Origin: Lachancea thermotolerans CBS 6340
Taxonomy: Eukaryota; Ascomycota; Saccharomycetes; Saccharomycetales; Saccharomycetaceae
Direction: 5' to 3'
Length of the DNA: 64,000 nt
Assembly: GCF_000142805.1 (NCBI RefSeq)
Contig: NC_013083.1
Span: 868,001 to 932,000, forward strand
Below are positions 51,304 through 61,173 of this stretch, in pieces. The position numbers and the translations under genes were made by a program. The notes under the pieces are model-generated. The model worked only from the letters and a program-made list of their open reading frames with translations, was not told the DNA's origin and made no database searches. How positions within the stretch are numbered: position 1 is the first letter of the stretch; every line of letters begins with the position of its first letter.

Positions 51304-53580
51304 ATGAATTTTGTTTTGGAAAAACTGTCCGCATTATTTAGTACATTGAGCATCTTCGTTAGAAACTTGAGCCATATCGATAATAAAAGCTCAACATTAA
51401 TTGTACTTATTGCATCAACTGGAATACTACTATACAAGAACAAAAGAATTTTCAGAAATATCATGGAAAATATAGGAACTGTGGGCGGCGATCTAACCCG
51501 AAGCTTTAGGAATAACTACAAAGGAAGTATGTTCAATAAGTGGGGTTCGAAAGATCCAGAGCAAGAAGCTGCCATGCTGAAGCGTGGCGGCTACGTTGGT
51601 GGGCTGGTCAATGACGGTAATACTTGCTTTATGAACTCTGTGCTGCAAAGTTTAGCATCTTCAAAAACTTTACTGCAGTTTTTGGATAACGAAGTCATCC
51701 AAGCGTATAAGGAAGCCGAAGAAAGTGAGGATGAGCATGTAGCAGAGAAAGAATTTGAGAGCGAAAAAAAGCTTTCTGAGTCTAAAACAAAGCCTAAAAA
51801 GAAGGTTTATGGCAAACGCAAGAAGAGGCTGACTAGAAACGCCGAAAAGGATGCATTGGATGACGACCAAGATGCAAACATTGAGTTCAGTACCACACTG
51901 AAGGAGCTTTTAAACAAGCTGAATGCAAAGCATTACAGGGATAGGCCCTACTTCAAAACAAACAAACTGCTCAAGACTATGTCTAAAGCCCCAAACAAAA
52001 GCATTATTCTTGGGTACGACCAAGAAGACGCACAAGAGTTTTTCCAGACCATCTTGTCAGAACTTGAAAAGAACGTGAAATCTCTTTACGGGAAATCATC
52101 CAAGGATGAAGAAGCTCCAGTGCAATTCGATCAACTGCCCGAAGATTCTATGGTTGGTCAAGAAAGACTAGGCGAAATGGGCACTGTCTATATTCCCACT
52201 GAGCAGATTGACCCTAACTGCGTACTGGCTCATGAAAATAAAAGTCTTTATTCCCCTTTCAAGCTCATCACTCCCTTGGATGGTCTAACGGCAGAGAGGA
52301 TAGGATGCTTGCAGTGTGGTGAAAATGGTGGCATTCGTTATTCTGTGTTTTCCGGGTTAAGCTTGAACCTGCCCAGCGAAAACCTGGGCTCAACTTTAAA
52401 GCTTTCGGAGCTTCTTCGTGAGTGGATAAAACCTGAAATCATTGAAGGAGTTGAATGCAATCGCTGTGCTCTCAATGCAGTGCTTGAACACCTCGAGAAA
52501 ACTTTGATTCAATACGAGGGCTCAGAGCATTCTTCGGAGAAGCTTGTCGCCGCCGTCAAAGCTCGCGTAGAGCAACTGAAAGACATATTGGCCAAACCTG
52601 CTATTGATGACGATGACTACAAAAAACTGCATACCGAAAACATGGTTCGAAAGTGCTCCAAGTCTAAGCAGATAATTATCTCTCGTCCTCCACCGCTACT
52701 CTGCATCCACATTAATAGATCTGTTTTTGATCCCCGCACATACATGATCAGAAAAAACAACTCCAGAGTTTTGTTCAAATCTAAACTCAATTTAGCTCCA
52801 TGGTGTTGCGCGCCTGATGAAATAAACCTCGATGCCCGTCTCCCCATGTCCAAAAAAGAACAAAAATCGTTAGAGTCATCTGAAGACGAGAATGTCGGGG
52901 GTGAGTACTTCGCCAAATTACACAGACACTTTGAGGAGGAGTTTGAAGACAGCGAAGAAGAAGAGGGCAACTTTGAAGCATCTAACAGAGATGTATCTGA
53001 CTACGATCCTCTAAGAGGCGAAATAGAATCTTCGAGTGACGAGAACGAGTCGTCCTCGGATGGCGAGTATGAAGTTGATGCTCTAGGAAACCGCGTCTTC
53101 AAGCAAAATGGTGCCCAGACTGAGCAGGAGCTAGTTGATGGAACCTCTGCTGATCCAGAGGTTGCCTCTCTTGAGGGCTCGGATGCCGCGGAAAGACTTG
53201 ATGGTATTGAGCCTGAGACACTTGATAACGAAGACGAAGAAGACAGCGAAAGCGACCATGAAGTTAAGCAGCCACCTTCTCTTTCATCTTTGCACCATGC
53301 TCCTAGCTCCTCAACCGTTCCTGTCGGTCCTTTGACCTACGCCTTGCGGTCTGTCATTGTACACTACGGGACACACAACTACGGACACTACATTGCATTC
53401 AGGAAGTTTAGAGGCCTGTGGTGGAGAATATCTGATGAGACGGTCTACGTTGTGGACGAAGCAGAGGTTCTCTCCACACCAGGAATTTTCATGCTATTTT
53501 ATGAGCACGATTACAATGAGTCGCTTCACGCAATGAACGATGACCTGGAGTGGGAGGAGGAAAACGAGGACAGGGAGTGA
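51304..53580 (+). CDS. UBP1: ubiquitin-specific protease Ubp1
   Basis: Ubp1 is a cysteine protease that cleaves ubiquitin from substrates. The yeast protein exists in soluble and ER-membrane forms. The 758-aa product (809 aa in S. cerevisiae) has an N-terminal membrane segment at residues 29-45 (STLIVLIASTGILLYKN). The Cys box GLVNDGNTCFMNSVLQSL has catalytic Cys108. The His box YGTHNYGHYIAF has His695, followed by RISDETVYVVDEAEVL. A CxxC zinc-ribbon pair is visible (CLQCGENG, CNRCALN). Two highly acidic inserts (EDSEEEEGNFE and DNEDEEDSESDHE) lie in the second half. UBP1, EXP1 and YFH1 are consecutive on S. cerevisiae chromosome IV (YDL122W-YDL120W), as here. Confidence 0.95.
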   Translation: MNFVLEKLSALFSTLSIFVRNLSHIDNKSSTLIVLIASTGILLYKNKRIFRNIMENIGTVGGDLTRSFRNNYKGSMFNKWGSKDPEQEAAMLKRGGYVGGLVNDGNTCFMNSVLQSLASSKTLLQFLDNEVIQAYKEAEESEDEHVAEKEFESEKKLSESKTKPKKKVYGKRKKRLTRNAEKDALDDDQDANIEFSTTLKELLNKLNAKHYRDRPYFKTNKLLKTMSKAPNKSIILGYDQEDAQEFFQTILSELEKNVKSLYGKSSKDEEAPVQFDQLPEDSMVGQERLGEMGTVYIPTEQIDPNCVLAHENKSLYSPFKLITPLDGLTAERIGCLQCGENGGIRYSVFSGLSLNLPSENLGSTLKLSELLREWIKPEIIEGVECNRCALNAVLEHLEKTLIQYEGSEHSSEKLVAAVKARVEQLKDILAKPAIDDDDYKKLHTENMVRKCSKSKQIIISRPPPLLCIHINRSVFDPRTYMIRKNNSRVLFKSKLNLAPWCCAPDEINLDARLPMSKKEQKSLESSEDENVGGEYFAKLHRHFEEEFEDSEEEEGNFEASNRDVSDYDPLRGEIESSSDENESSSDGEYEVDALGNRVFKQNGAQTEQELVDGTSADPEVASLEGSDAAERLDGIEPETLDNEDEEDSESDHEVKQPPSLSSLHHAPSSSTVPVGPLTYALRSVIVHYGTHNYGHYIAFRKFRGLWWRISDETVYVVDEAEVLSTPGIFMLFYEHDYNESLHAMNDDLEWEEENEDRE

Positions 53581-53703
53581 ACACCTCGCTTAAAAAATCC
53601 TCAACGCCTCGACTAAAGGTTCTGCATAAGAGGTTTTCAGGCGCTCAACTATTGAATAATTAATAAAGTTTAGTATGTAACCAACTAACAATCTTTGAAC
53701 CTA

Positions 53704-54135
53704 TCACACAAGCGCTTCGCTCTCTTCTTGCTCTCTGCCAGCGAATTGCTGATACCTTAGCTCGTTCTCCTTTTTTTCTTCGAGAACGTCCTCCTCGATC
53801 AGCTCGGTTAGGTCGTAATCAAACTCGTTAGGGTCGGCACTGTATTTGCCGATGGTGCGCTTTTTTAGTCCGGTTTTACTATCGACCTCGAATGGCTTGT
53901 TTCGGCTCGAAGTGCTCGCATTGTCACGCAACTGAAATTTGATTGGATTCTCGTCCTTGGAGAACTCTAGCTTTTCCTTAAGCTTCTGGGTTCTCGATAG
54001 ATGTTCGTGATCAGTCTTTCCCGCTCTTGCCGCGGGCTTCCGGAACTTGTATGCGAAAGTTCCAGACAACAGCGGAAGAAGCAGAACAAACGCGACAATG
54101 ATCACAAACAACACAAGAAACGCGTAGAAGTCCAT
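53704..54135 (-). CDS. EXP1: ER export factor Exp1
   Basis: The homologue of YDL121C/Exp1, a small ER membrane protein reported to help export the plasma-membrane ATPase Pma1. The 143-aa product (149 aa in S. cerevisiae) has an N-terminal membrane segment at about residues 5-28 (AFLVLFVIIVAFVLLLPLLS). A conserved cytosolic part follows with TGLKKRTIGKYSADPNEFDY and a Glu-rich tail. The start is an ATG. The identification rests on length, topology, the conserved motif and position between UBP1 and YFH1, from which it diverges over 145 bp. Confidence 0.9.
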   Translation of the reverse strand: MDFYAFLVLFVIIVAFVLLLPLLSGTFAYKFRKPAARAGKTDHEHLSRTQKLKEKLEFSKDENPIKFQLRDNASTSSRNKPFEVDSKTGLKKRTIGKYSADPNEFDYDLTELIEEDVLEEKKENELRYQQFAGREQEESEALV

Positions 54136-54280
54136 GGCTCGTTTTCTCTCAGCGTCTGTCTCTGCCTAAATCGAAACTATGCGCTACTGGACTCGCCGAA
54201 CGATTTTGAAAAATATCTGCCATATATTGAGCCACAGCAGAAAAGGGCACTAACCTTACTTCAAAGCCTCGGATATCGCT

Positions 54281-54793
54281 ATGCTTAAGAGATCGATTAT
54301 AACATTTGGCACTGCAGTAGCGAGGCGCCCTGTGCTAAGGCCCTACGCCGCCTGCGTCCGCGCCTTCAGCAGGCTCCAAGTGATCCCCACCGCGCGCGGT
54401 TTCGCGTCGGGCCCGGGGTCCACCGATGGCCATGAAATACCGAAAGAAGTTCTGGAACTCAGCGCCGATGCTTACCACATATCCTCGGACGCATTCCTAG
54501 ATTCCTTGCAGGAACAGCTCGAAGAGCTGAGCGATGCCTACCCCGACCTTCTTCCCGACGTCGAGCTCACCCAGGGCGTGATGACCTTAGAGGTTCCTGC
54601 TGTCGGCACTTACGTGATCAACAAGCAACCTCCAAACAAGCAGATTTGGCTCTCCTCGCCGGTCTCGGGCCCTAACCGTTTTGACTTCTACAAAAATCGC
54701 TGGATCTCGCTACGTGACGGCCAAGACCTACTGTCCCTTCTTAACATAGAGCTGAGCGACGTTCTGCCAAAGCCCGTGACCATAGAGGCCTAG
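54281..54793 (+). CDS. YFH1: mitochondrial frataxin Yfh1
   Basis: Frataxin binds iron and stimulates persulfide transfer for Fe-S cluster assembly on Isu1 in the mitochondrial matrix. The 170-aa product (174 aa in S. cerevisiae) begins with an Arg/Ser-rich presequence. The acidic helix, with alternating Asp/Glu (SADAYHISSDAFLDSLQEQL), leads into the beta sheet. There MTLEVPAVGTYVINKQPPNK and QIWLSSPVSGPNRFDFY match the conserved frataxin surface that docks on Isu1 (NKQPPNKQIWLSSP). A complete gene with an ATG start. Confidence 0.97.
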   Translation: MLKRSIITFGTAVARRPVLRPYAACVRAFSRLQVIPTARGFASGPGSTDGHEIPKEVLELSADAYHISSDAFLDSLQEQLEELSDAYPDLLPDVELTQGVMTLEVPAVGTYVINKQPPNKQIWLSSPVSGPNRFDFYKNRWISLRDGQDLLSLLNIELSDVLPKPVTIEA

Positions 54794-55060
54794 TACTATT
54801 CATCTACGTATATGTGTAACGCCAACTTCTGTCAATAGCCTACGATCCATCGGTGCTCTTCCTGATCTCCGCCGCTCTGTTCTGTTCCCGTGATGAGCAT
54901 CTCCATCTTGCTTTATACGGGTTGCGCTGTGCAACCATCTACATAGACAAAAAGCCCCCTGATAACTCTGTCTTTTGCTCTTTAAAACACTTAAAAGCTG
55001 GCAAGTTTGATCCTCGCTCGTCTTTTATCGACAACCTTTGTACCACAAATCTCCCGCGCT

Positions 55061-55291
55061 ATGACCTCCAAATCCTTCATTGTAACACTCAAAGATCACG
55101 TTGCCGACGTCGATGTTTCCTCTATCAAAGACTCCTTCTCCAAGTTGGGGGGCCAGATAACCCACGAATTCTCGCTCATCAAGGGCTTCACAGTTAAGAT
55201 GCCAGAATCCAGCGTTGCGAGCGCCAAGGAGCAGCACGCTGATGCAATCGCCAACATTGAGGAAGACAAGGAGGTTTCCATTAAGAAATAA
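55061..55291 (+). CDS. PBI2: proteinase B inhibitor Pbi2
   Basis: Pbi2 (I2B) is a small cytosolic inhibitor of vacuolar proteinase B. With thioredoxin it is part of LMA1, which supports homotypic vacuole fusion. It belongs to inhibitor family I9, related to subtilisin propeptides. The 76-aa product (75 aa in S. cerevisiae) starts MTSKSFIVTLKDHVADVDVS and includes FSLIKGFTVKMPESSVASAK, then IEEDKEVSIKK. The first ATG at 55061 is used; upstream codons are open only from a TTG. PBI2 (YNL015W) neighbours PUB1 (YNL016W) in S. cerevisiae, but three chromosome IV genes sit between them here. Confidence 0.95.
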   Translation: MTSKSFIVTLKDHVADVDVSSIKDSFSKLGGQITHEFSLIKGFTVKMPESSVASAKEQHADAIANIEEDKEVSIKK

Positions 55292-55619
55292 TCAAGAAGC
55301 GCTCCTTAAACAAATGGCAGGCGTATATATGTGATGTTGAGCAGATGAGATCGATGTATATTGTGATACAGTAACTAAAAGCCATCTTCCCGCTTCAGCG
55401 TTTTTTCTTTAGGCTCCCTATCGGAGGGCATTTAAGTTTCCGAAACATCGAGTCTTTCGTTCTTAGTGACATCTCCACATTGTCAGTTTCGAGGGGCTAC
55501 ATAACGTCCCTAAAATGACAGCATTCCCCATACGCTTGTATTAAAACTCAAGCATTGCAGGCTATTCGATGGACAGTTCGAACCGTTGGGTGCTTTAAAC
55601 AGACAACTCTTGAAATAAA
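55292..55619 (+). promoter_or_regulatory. PBI2-AMS1 spacer with a stress-response-type site
   Basis: A 328-bp spacer. One AGGGG (near 55489) matches the STRE core bound by Msn2/Msn4, plausible for a starvation-induced vacuolar mannosidase. TTTCCGAAA at 55437-55445 resembles part of a centromere CDEIII, but no AT-rich CDEII accompanies it. Confidence 0.35.
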
Positions 55620-58600
55620 ATGAGCTACGCTCAATTAAACAGTGACCCGCAATTCAAGCCCGTTCAGGGTATTTACGAGGGGCGCCTTCGTCAGTTTACT
55701 GACGGCGGGGGTGAATATAAGGAATTGAACCTGCCCAAGTTTTACGACAAAAAGCGCATCTCGTTGGACCAGGACAGCGTAAAGGTCCAATGGTACCAGG
55801 TGCGCTTTGAGAAAGGCTCTTCCCCTGTGTCGCCTGACAAGCGACCTCCCTGGAGCGAAATTGTGGAGAAAGACAAAAATAAAGAGCTTGAATTTAGGGA
55901 CGCGCAAAAAGGCCAGCCTTTCGGACCCAGCTGGTCAACAACGTGGTTTAGAGTCCAGGTGACAGTGCCTGACGAATGGCTGGCAGCCGAGGAACAGCTC
56001 ATTTTCGAGTGGGACTGCAGCAACGAAGGCATTGTCATTGACCCAGAGACGCTGATCCCAAAAACGGCTTTTTCTGGAGGGGGAGAAAGAAACGAGTACA
56101 TGCTTCCCAAGGGCCAGAAGCACCACGTCTTCTACATCGAGAGCGGCAATAACGGAATGTTCGGTTGTGGTGCCGGTTCAAGTATTAATCCTCCGGATAA
56201 CAACAGATATTTCCACCTCAACAAAGCGGACTTGGTTTGGCCTAACTGGGAGGCTCGAGCCCTCTTCATTGATTTCTGGATGTTGTCGGATGCGGCCCGC
56301 GAACTTCCTGGAGACTCCTGGCAGAAGCATAAAGCCCGGCACGTGGGTAACTCGGTGATGGACTTATTTGACCCAGAAGACGCCAGCACTGTTACAAAGT
56401 GTAGGAAACTTATTCGCGAAGAGTATTTTGATCAACTGGCAGACGATCCAAAGGTTTTCCAGGCCGGCGATAGCTCTGTGAGGGCCGATGTTCATGGGGT
56501 GGGCAATTGTCATATTGATACCGCGTGGCTATGGCCTTTCGCTGAGACTCGTAGAAAAGTGGTGCGTTCTTGGACGTCGCAGTGCACCTTGATGGACCAG
56601 TATCCCGAGTACCGGTTTGTTGCGTCACAAGCTCAGCAGTTTAAGTGGTTGCTTAAGGAGCACTCGAACTTTTTTCATGAAGTGCTCATTCCCAAAATTC
56701 AGCAATCGCAGTTTTTCCCCATCGGCGGTTCGTGGGTCGAAAATGATACTAACATTCCCTCGGGGGAGTCGTTGTGTCGCCAGTTTTTCTTAGGCCAGCG
56801 GTTCTATCTTAAACACTTTGGTAAGAAAAGTGACGTTTTTTGGCTACCTGACACCTTCGGTTATTCTTCTCAAGTTCCACAAATCGCGAAGATATCTGGG
56901 ATTGATAAATTTTTAACCCAAAAGTTGTCATGGAACAACATAAATAGCTTTCCTCACACTACTTTTAATTGGGCAGGCATTGATGGCTCCCAGCTTCTCA
57001 CACATATGCCCCCGGGAAACACTTATACTGCAAGTTCCCATTTTGGCGACGTCCTGCGTACTGCAAAGGGAAACAAAAATTCCGACGTTTATGGATCCGG
57101 TCTAATGCTTTACGGAAAGGGTGACGGCGGAGGAGGCCCAACGGCAGAAATGCTGGAAAAAATGAGGAGAATTAGATCCATAAGCAATCGTAATGGAAAT
57201 GTCATTCCAAAGCTACAAGTTGGAACTACAATCGAGGAATTTTATCAAGACATTCTCGAAAAAACTCACAACGGATTGGACCTCCCAACTTGGGTTGGGG
57301 AGCTATATTTTGAGTTTCATAGAGGAACATACACTACTCAGGCCGAAGTTAAACGGCTTATGAGACTTTCTGAGATTAAAATGCACGATTTGGAGTGGAT
57401 TGCAACTAAGGCTTCACTCGTTTATCCCGACGAGTATGAGTACCCAATCAACAAAATCAACAGGATCTGGGAAGACATTCTTCTATGTCAATTCCACGAC
57501 GTTTTGCCTGGTTCTTGTATTGAACTTGTTTACAAATATGAAGCACGCCCTATGTTGAAAGACGCCATCACCGAAATCGAGTCCTTGATTAACGATGCGC
57601 TCAAGTTTTTGAAGAAAAAAGGGAAAGGAAACTCGTCAATTGGTACCCTTGAGCTTGTTGAAAGCGACGCAACAAACTCGGCGAAAAACGAGAGAGAGTT
57701 TGTAAAGTTAAAGGATGAAGCTAAGCACATCAAAATGACAAATGATGTACTCGAAGTTACCATAGACAAAGAAAAAGGTGTTATTTCGTCGATCAAAGAC
57801 AGAGAAAGGGAAGTCGAATACCTAGACCTGGATGGAGGCCGAAACAAGCGAGGTGCAAACCAGTTTGTTTTATTCGATGACAAGCCTCTGGGCTGGCAAG
57901 CATGGGATACGGAGCTTTATTCTGTTAACCAGTACAAGTACATCACAAGTTTGGAAAGCGTGGAAATTGCTGAAAACTCTTCTGAAAAGTGTGCTGTTGA
58001 ACTAACCTTCAAGGTTTCAAATGATTGTGAAATTCTCACAAGCATCTCTTTGGGCTCGAGAACTCAGCATGAAAGCGGGGGGCTGATTGAAATAAAGACA
58101 TCTGTTAAGAACTGGAATCTCCGGAACAAGTTTTTGAAGGTTGAGTTTCCTGTAAATATTCGTAATGACTTTGCTTCATACGAAACTCAGTTTGGTATCA
58201 CAAAGAGACCTACACATTACAATACATCTTGGGATGTTGCCAAATTTGAAGTGTGCCACCACAAGTTTGCTGACTACTCGGAATTTTCGAAGGGTGTGTC
58301 TGTAATCAATGACTCAAAATACGGTTTTGCGACTCATGGAAACCTGATGCGTCTTTCTCTGCTGAGGTCGCCAAAGGCGCCTGATGCACATGCGGACATG
58401 GGCTCCCATGAAATAAGATATGCGCTGTATCCCCACAGAGGAGCGCTTTCTTCTAGCACTGTACATGAAGCGCTGAAGTTCAATTATCGCCACCATTATT
58501 CCATTCCAGAATCGGTTTCTGAGGCCTTTGATGGCGTTATTGGAATTGAAGGTGATCCGAACGTCATATTGACAAACATCAAGCGTGGAGAGGACGACGA

Positions 58601-58868
58601 AGGACTTGATTCGGAGTACTCCACTACCAAGGGTGAGAAACGAAGCTTTGTGGTAAGACTTTATGAGTCTCTTGGTGGGGAATCTTTTGCGGTCCTCAAA
58701 ACCTCTCTTCCTGTGAAAAACGCGCTAAAAGTCGATAATTTGGAGTTGTCTGAAATAAACTCAATACCCTTGACAACGAAATCCTCTGCCTCCTCAGACA
58801 AATCCACGTTGGAGTTCAAAGTCAAGCTGAGACCATTTGAAATTGCGACTTATAAGTTGGTTTTGTAG
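55620..58868 (+). CDS. AMS1: vacuolar alpha-mannosidase Ams1
   Basis: Ams1 hydrolyses alpha-mannosides from free oligosaccharides in the vacuole. It reaches the vacuole by the Cvt pathway. The 1082-aa product is essentially the S. cerevisiae length (1083 aa). It belongs to glycoside hydrolase family 38. The zinc/catalytic motif GNCHIDTAWLWPFAETRRK has His298 and Asp300. The nucleophile is Asp411 in FWLPDTFGYSSQVPQI. A further zinc His is 626 in CQFHDVLPGSCIE. The C-terminal beta-domains end in LRPFEIATYKLVL. There is no signal peptide, consistent with direct cytoplasm-to-vacuole import. AMS1 is YGL156W and is followed here, as there, by CDC43. Confidence 0.97.
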   Translation: MSYAQLNSDPQFKPVQGIYEGRLRQFTDGGGEYKELNLPKFYDKKRISLDQDSVKVQWYQVRFEKGSSPVSPDKRPPWSEIVEKDKNKELEFRDAQKGQPFGPSWSTTWFRVQVTVPDEWLAAEEQLIFEWDCSNEGIVIDPETLIPKTAFSGGGERNEYMLPKGQKHHVFYIESGNNGMFGCGAGSSINPPDNNRYFHLNKADLVWPNWEARALFIDFWMLSDAARELPGDSWQKHKARHVGNSVMDLFDPEDASTVTKCRKLIREEYFDQLADDPKVFQAGDSSVRADVHGVGNCHIDTAWLWPFAETRRKVVRSWTSQCTLMDQYPEYRFVASQAQQFKWLLKEHSNFFHEVLIPKIQQSQFFPIGGSWVENDTNIPSGESLCRQFFLGQRFYLKHFGKKSDVFWLPDTFGYSSQVPQIAKISGIDKFLTQKLSWNNINSFPHTTFNWAGIDGSQLLTHMPPGNTYTASSHFGDVLRTAKGNKNSDVYGSGLMLYGKGDGGGGPTAEMLEKMRRIRSISNRNGNVIPKLQVGTTIEEFYQDILEKTHNGLDLPTWVGELYFEFHRGTYTTQAEVKRLMRLSEIKMHDLEWIATKASLVYPDEYEYPINKINRIWEDILLCQFHDVLPGSCIELVYKYEARPMLKDAITEIESLINDALKFLKKKGKGNSSIGTLELVESDATNSAKNEREFVKLKDEAKHIKMTNDVLEVTIDKEKGVISSIKDREREVEYLDLDGGRNKRGANQFVLFDDKPLGWQAWDTELYSVNQYKYITSLESVEIAENSSEKCAVELTFKVSNDCEILTSISLGSRTQHESGGLIEIKTSVKNWNLRNKFLKVEFPVNIRNDFASYETQFGITKRPTHYNTSWDVAKFEVCHHKFADYSEFSKGVSVINDSKYGFATHGNLMRLSLLRSPKAPDAHADMGSHEIRYALYPHRGALSSSTVHEALKFNYRHHYSIPESVSEAFDGVIGIEGDPNVILTNIKRGEDDEGLDSEYSTTKGEKRSFVVRLYESLGGESFAVLKTSLPVKNALKVDNLELSEINSIPLTTKSSASSDKSTLEFKVKLRPFEIATYKLVL

Positions 58869-58989
58869 ATACTAGGTTTTTATGTTACGTTATGACTATA
58901 GGTTTATCTTATGATTTTTGATTATGGCTCTTTGACTTTCAATTTCGTAACATTCTTATCATTAATAAACAAAGGCATCTGAATAAGAA

Positions 58990-60120
58990 ATGTCAGCGGC
59001 GCCCATACCCGATGGGAGGCTGACAATCCAAAAGCACCGGCGGTTTTTACAGCGGCACCTCGCTATTCTCCCTTCAAAATATCAAGAATATGAGGCAAAT
59101 AAGCTTGCCATTGTCACCTACGCCTTGATCGGATTGAGTTGCATCGGTGACCCTGTGTCAGAAGAATACGCTGCTAGCAAAGAGTGGCTCAGAAGACATT
59201 ACAGGGTCATTGGGCGAGGCGAGACCTCACTTGCTGGCTTTTTCCCAAGCCTTTACATGGAAGTTGAGAATGCGCTCACTCTCAGCTTGACTAGCACTCT
59301 ATTCGGGCTCATTAGCCTGCTTTGCCTAAACGACCACAAATTTTTTATTAGCGATGTTGACCGCGAAGGAATCTGTAGGTTTGTTTCAAAATGTCATAAG
59401 CCTGAAACTGGCGGATTTGCTGCAAGCCTCGATGTTGTTGCGGAAGATAGCCTCGAGCCATCCAAAACTGACCCAGATGACTTGAGACACACATACATGG
59501 CCATTGCAATACTCTATTTAATGGGCTGCAGAAACGCATCCGAGTTTGGGCGCTATGTCTGCCTTGAACCACTTTTCAGTCATTTCGAACAAAAGGCATG
59601 TGTTAGCGGCGGCTTCGGTCAGTATGGTGAGCCACATGCAGGATATACGTCATGTGCGCTCTCTATCCTCGAGTTAATATCAGATCGGTGGGACATATTT
59701 CCGAATTCTTTCTATGACAAGACCATAGAATGGCTGCTACAGCGACAAGTTTCAGATAAATGCCCAGAAATGAGTGGAAACGAATACTTTGATCCAGAGG
59801 ATGATGGTGGGTTCCAAGGAAGGGAGAACAAGTTTGCTGACTCCTGCTATGGATTCTGGTGTGCTAATTCACTGAGCATCTTAAAAGCCCCACATAAGGT
59901 AGGTGATGCGTATCAAAATGGTCTCAGTGAGTATCTGCTCAACAAAACCCAGAACCTGCTGTTGGGTGGGTTCGCGAAAAACGACAATGAAGACCCCGAT
60001 TTGTACCATACCTGTCTTACTTTAGCCGCGCTGTCCATGATGTCTGGCGAGTTCGACGGAACCTTGTTTTTGCCCCGCAAAGTTGCAGATACGGCCAGGA
60101 GCCAGTTTATTGCACCCTGA
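58990..60120 (+). CDS. CDC43: geranylgeranyltransferase I beta subunit Cdc43
   Basis: Cdc43 is the beta subunit of protein geranylgeranyltransferase type I (with Ram2). It prenylates CaaL proteins such as Rho1 and Cdc42. The 376-aa length equals that of S. cerevisiae. The alpha-alpha barrel repeats include DLRHTYMAIAILYLMGC and GGFGQYGEPHAGYTSCALS. The zinc ligands are Asp284 and Cys286 in FADSCYGFW and His340 in LYHTCLTLAAL. The start is an ATG. It converges with HEM25; the stops are 40 bp apart. Confidence 0.95.
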   Translation: MSAAPIPDGRLTIQKHRRFLQRHLAILPSKYQEYEANKLAIVTYALIGLSCIGDPVSEEYAASKEWLRRHYRVIGRGETSLAGFFPSLYMEVENALTLSLTSTLFGLISLLCLNDHKFFISDVDREGICRFVSKCHKPETGGFAASLDVVAEDSLEPSKTDPDDLRHTYMAIAILYLMGCRNASEFGRYVCLEPLFSHFEQKACVSGGFGQYGEPHAGYTSCALSILELISDRWDIFPNSFYDKTIEWLLQRQVSDKCPEMSGNEYFDPEDDGGFQGRENKFADSCYGFWCANSLSILKAPHKVGDAYQNGLSEYLLNKTQNLLLGGFAKNDNEDPDLYHTCLTLAALSMMSGEFDGTLFLPRKVADTARSQFIAP

Positions 60121-60160
60121 TGGCTGTAATGAAATGCTTTATGCTTTTACAATTTCCTAA

Positions 60161-61057
60161 TTACATGAACTTTTTAACTAATTCCTCGTATATTCCCCAT
60201 GCTATCCCAGCGCTCAGCGCCTTCCTTGTAAGCCTCAGGCTCAGTCCATCAAACAAGTTCTTGGGACGCTCCTTTTTGAGAATAGTTGTCAATGTTTTTC
60301 CAAAGCTAGGGAACTTTGATGGATTTAGTTGCATCCGAGTTTTGATGGTATCAAAAGGTGCTGTTATCGAGGTCGCCAGACTCGCTGAAGAAAACGCAGC
60401 CAAGCAATTGACTATCGTGGACGTTTTAGTGGAAAAGGATCCGTTATCGTCCCGCACAATGAGTGCGGAAGGCAAAATCTTGGGTATTTGCATTTTAGAT
60501 TGCTCATAGAACAAAACGTATATCCCCGCATAAGGCGCGTCTCGAAGGATCGTAGCACCGCAACCACTGAAGAGCCCTCGTATACCTTCAGATTTATAAA
60601 TATGACGAGCAGCCTCTCCGAGGGAGCTGTAGTCGTACATTGTAGATTCAAATCGCACTTTCAGCACTGTAATTGGCATTGTAGCGACCCCAACCGCAGC
60701 TCTCGTTATAGCACCTGAAAGAAGATTTTCGTACATTGACAATTGAGGGAGAAAACTGCTACTACCGTTTTTCGAGGCAAGTCCGCGGACTCTTCTGTCT
60801 GCAATAGCCGACCTGACGATATTCAAAGTTGACAGGAAAAGTGCGCTACCCACGGAAGTTCGCAGAGCGGATGGCAGTGTACCCTTCCAGAGCTGTTTCG
60901 GGGATTTGATAGAATGCACGACGTCCATCAAGTTGCTATTCTTGCTTTGTTGAAGTCTGGTCTTTAGCAAATCAAAGGGTTGCAACACCACTGCTGAAGT
61001 CAGGCCACCGACAAACCCTCCCACTAGATGTGAAGTTCCTCTTGGTCTCTCTGACAT
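60161..61057 (-). CDS. HEM25: mitochondrial glycine carrier Hem25
   Basis: Hem25 (SLC25A38 family) brings glycine into mitochondria for the first step of haem synthesis. The 298-aa product (307 aa in S. cerevisiae) has the three-repeat carrier fold. Signature motifs are QPFDLLKTRLQQ, PITVLKVRFES and APFDTIKTRMQL, one per repeat. Other conserved parts are GTLPSALRTSVGSALFLSTL and ILRDAPYAGIYVLFYEQSK. The start is the ATG at 61057; a TTG nine codons upstream is ignored. HEM25 is YDL119C, the next gene after YFH1 in the chromosome IV series. Confidence 0.94.
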   Translation of the reverse strand: MSERPRGTSHLVGGFVGGLTSAVVLQPFDLLKTRLQQSKNSNLMDVVHSIKSPKQLWKGTLPSALRTSVGSALFLSTLNIVRSAIADRRVRGLASKNGSSSFLPQLSMYENLLSGAITRAAVGVATMPITVLKVRFESTMYDYSSLGEAARHIYKSEGIRGLFSGCGATILRDAPYAGIYVLFYEQSKMQIPKILPSALIVRDDNGSFSTKTSTIVNCLAAFSSASLATSITAPFDTIKTRMQLNPSKFPSFGKTLTTILKKERPKNLFDGLSLRLTRKALSAGIAWGIYEELVKKFM

Positions 61058-61173
61058 GTAAGTTTGCCGTTTTTGAGGTAGCAAGAAGTATCGCTAGAGT
61101 ATTATCCTTACTCGAATAATCAGACCCTTTTGCTAAAGTCAGTTTGTTTAAAAAACAGGCGACAACACATCAA

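Noticed and set aside
55437-55445. TTTCCGAAA, a centromere CDEIII-like core
   Set aside because: The bases before it do not follow the CDEIII consensus, and no long AT-rich CDEII or CDEI lies beside it.
55712-55722. tRNA B-box-like GGAATTGAACC on the minus strand
   Set aside because: It lies inside the AMS1 coding sequence and no cloverleaf can be formed around it.
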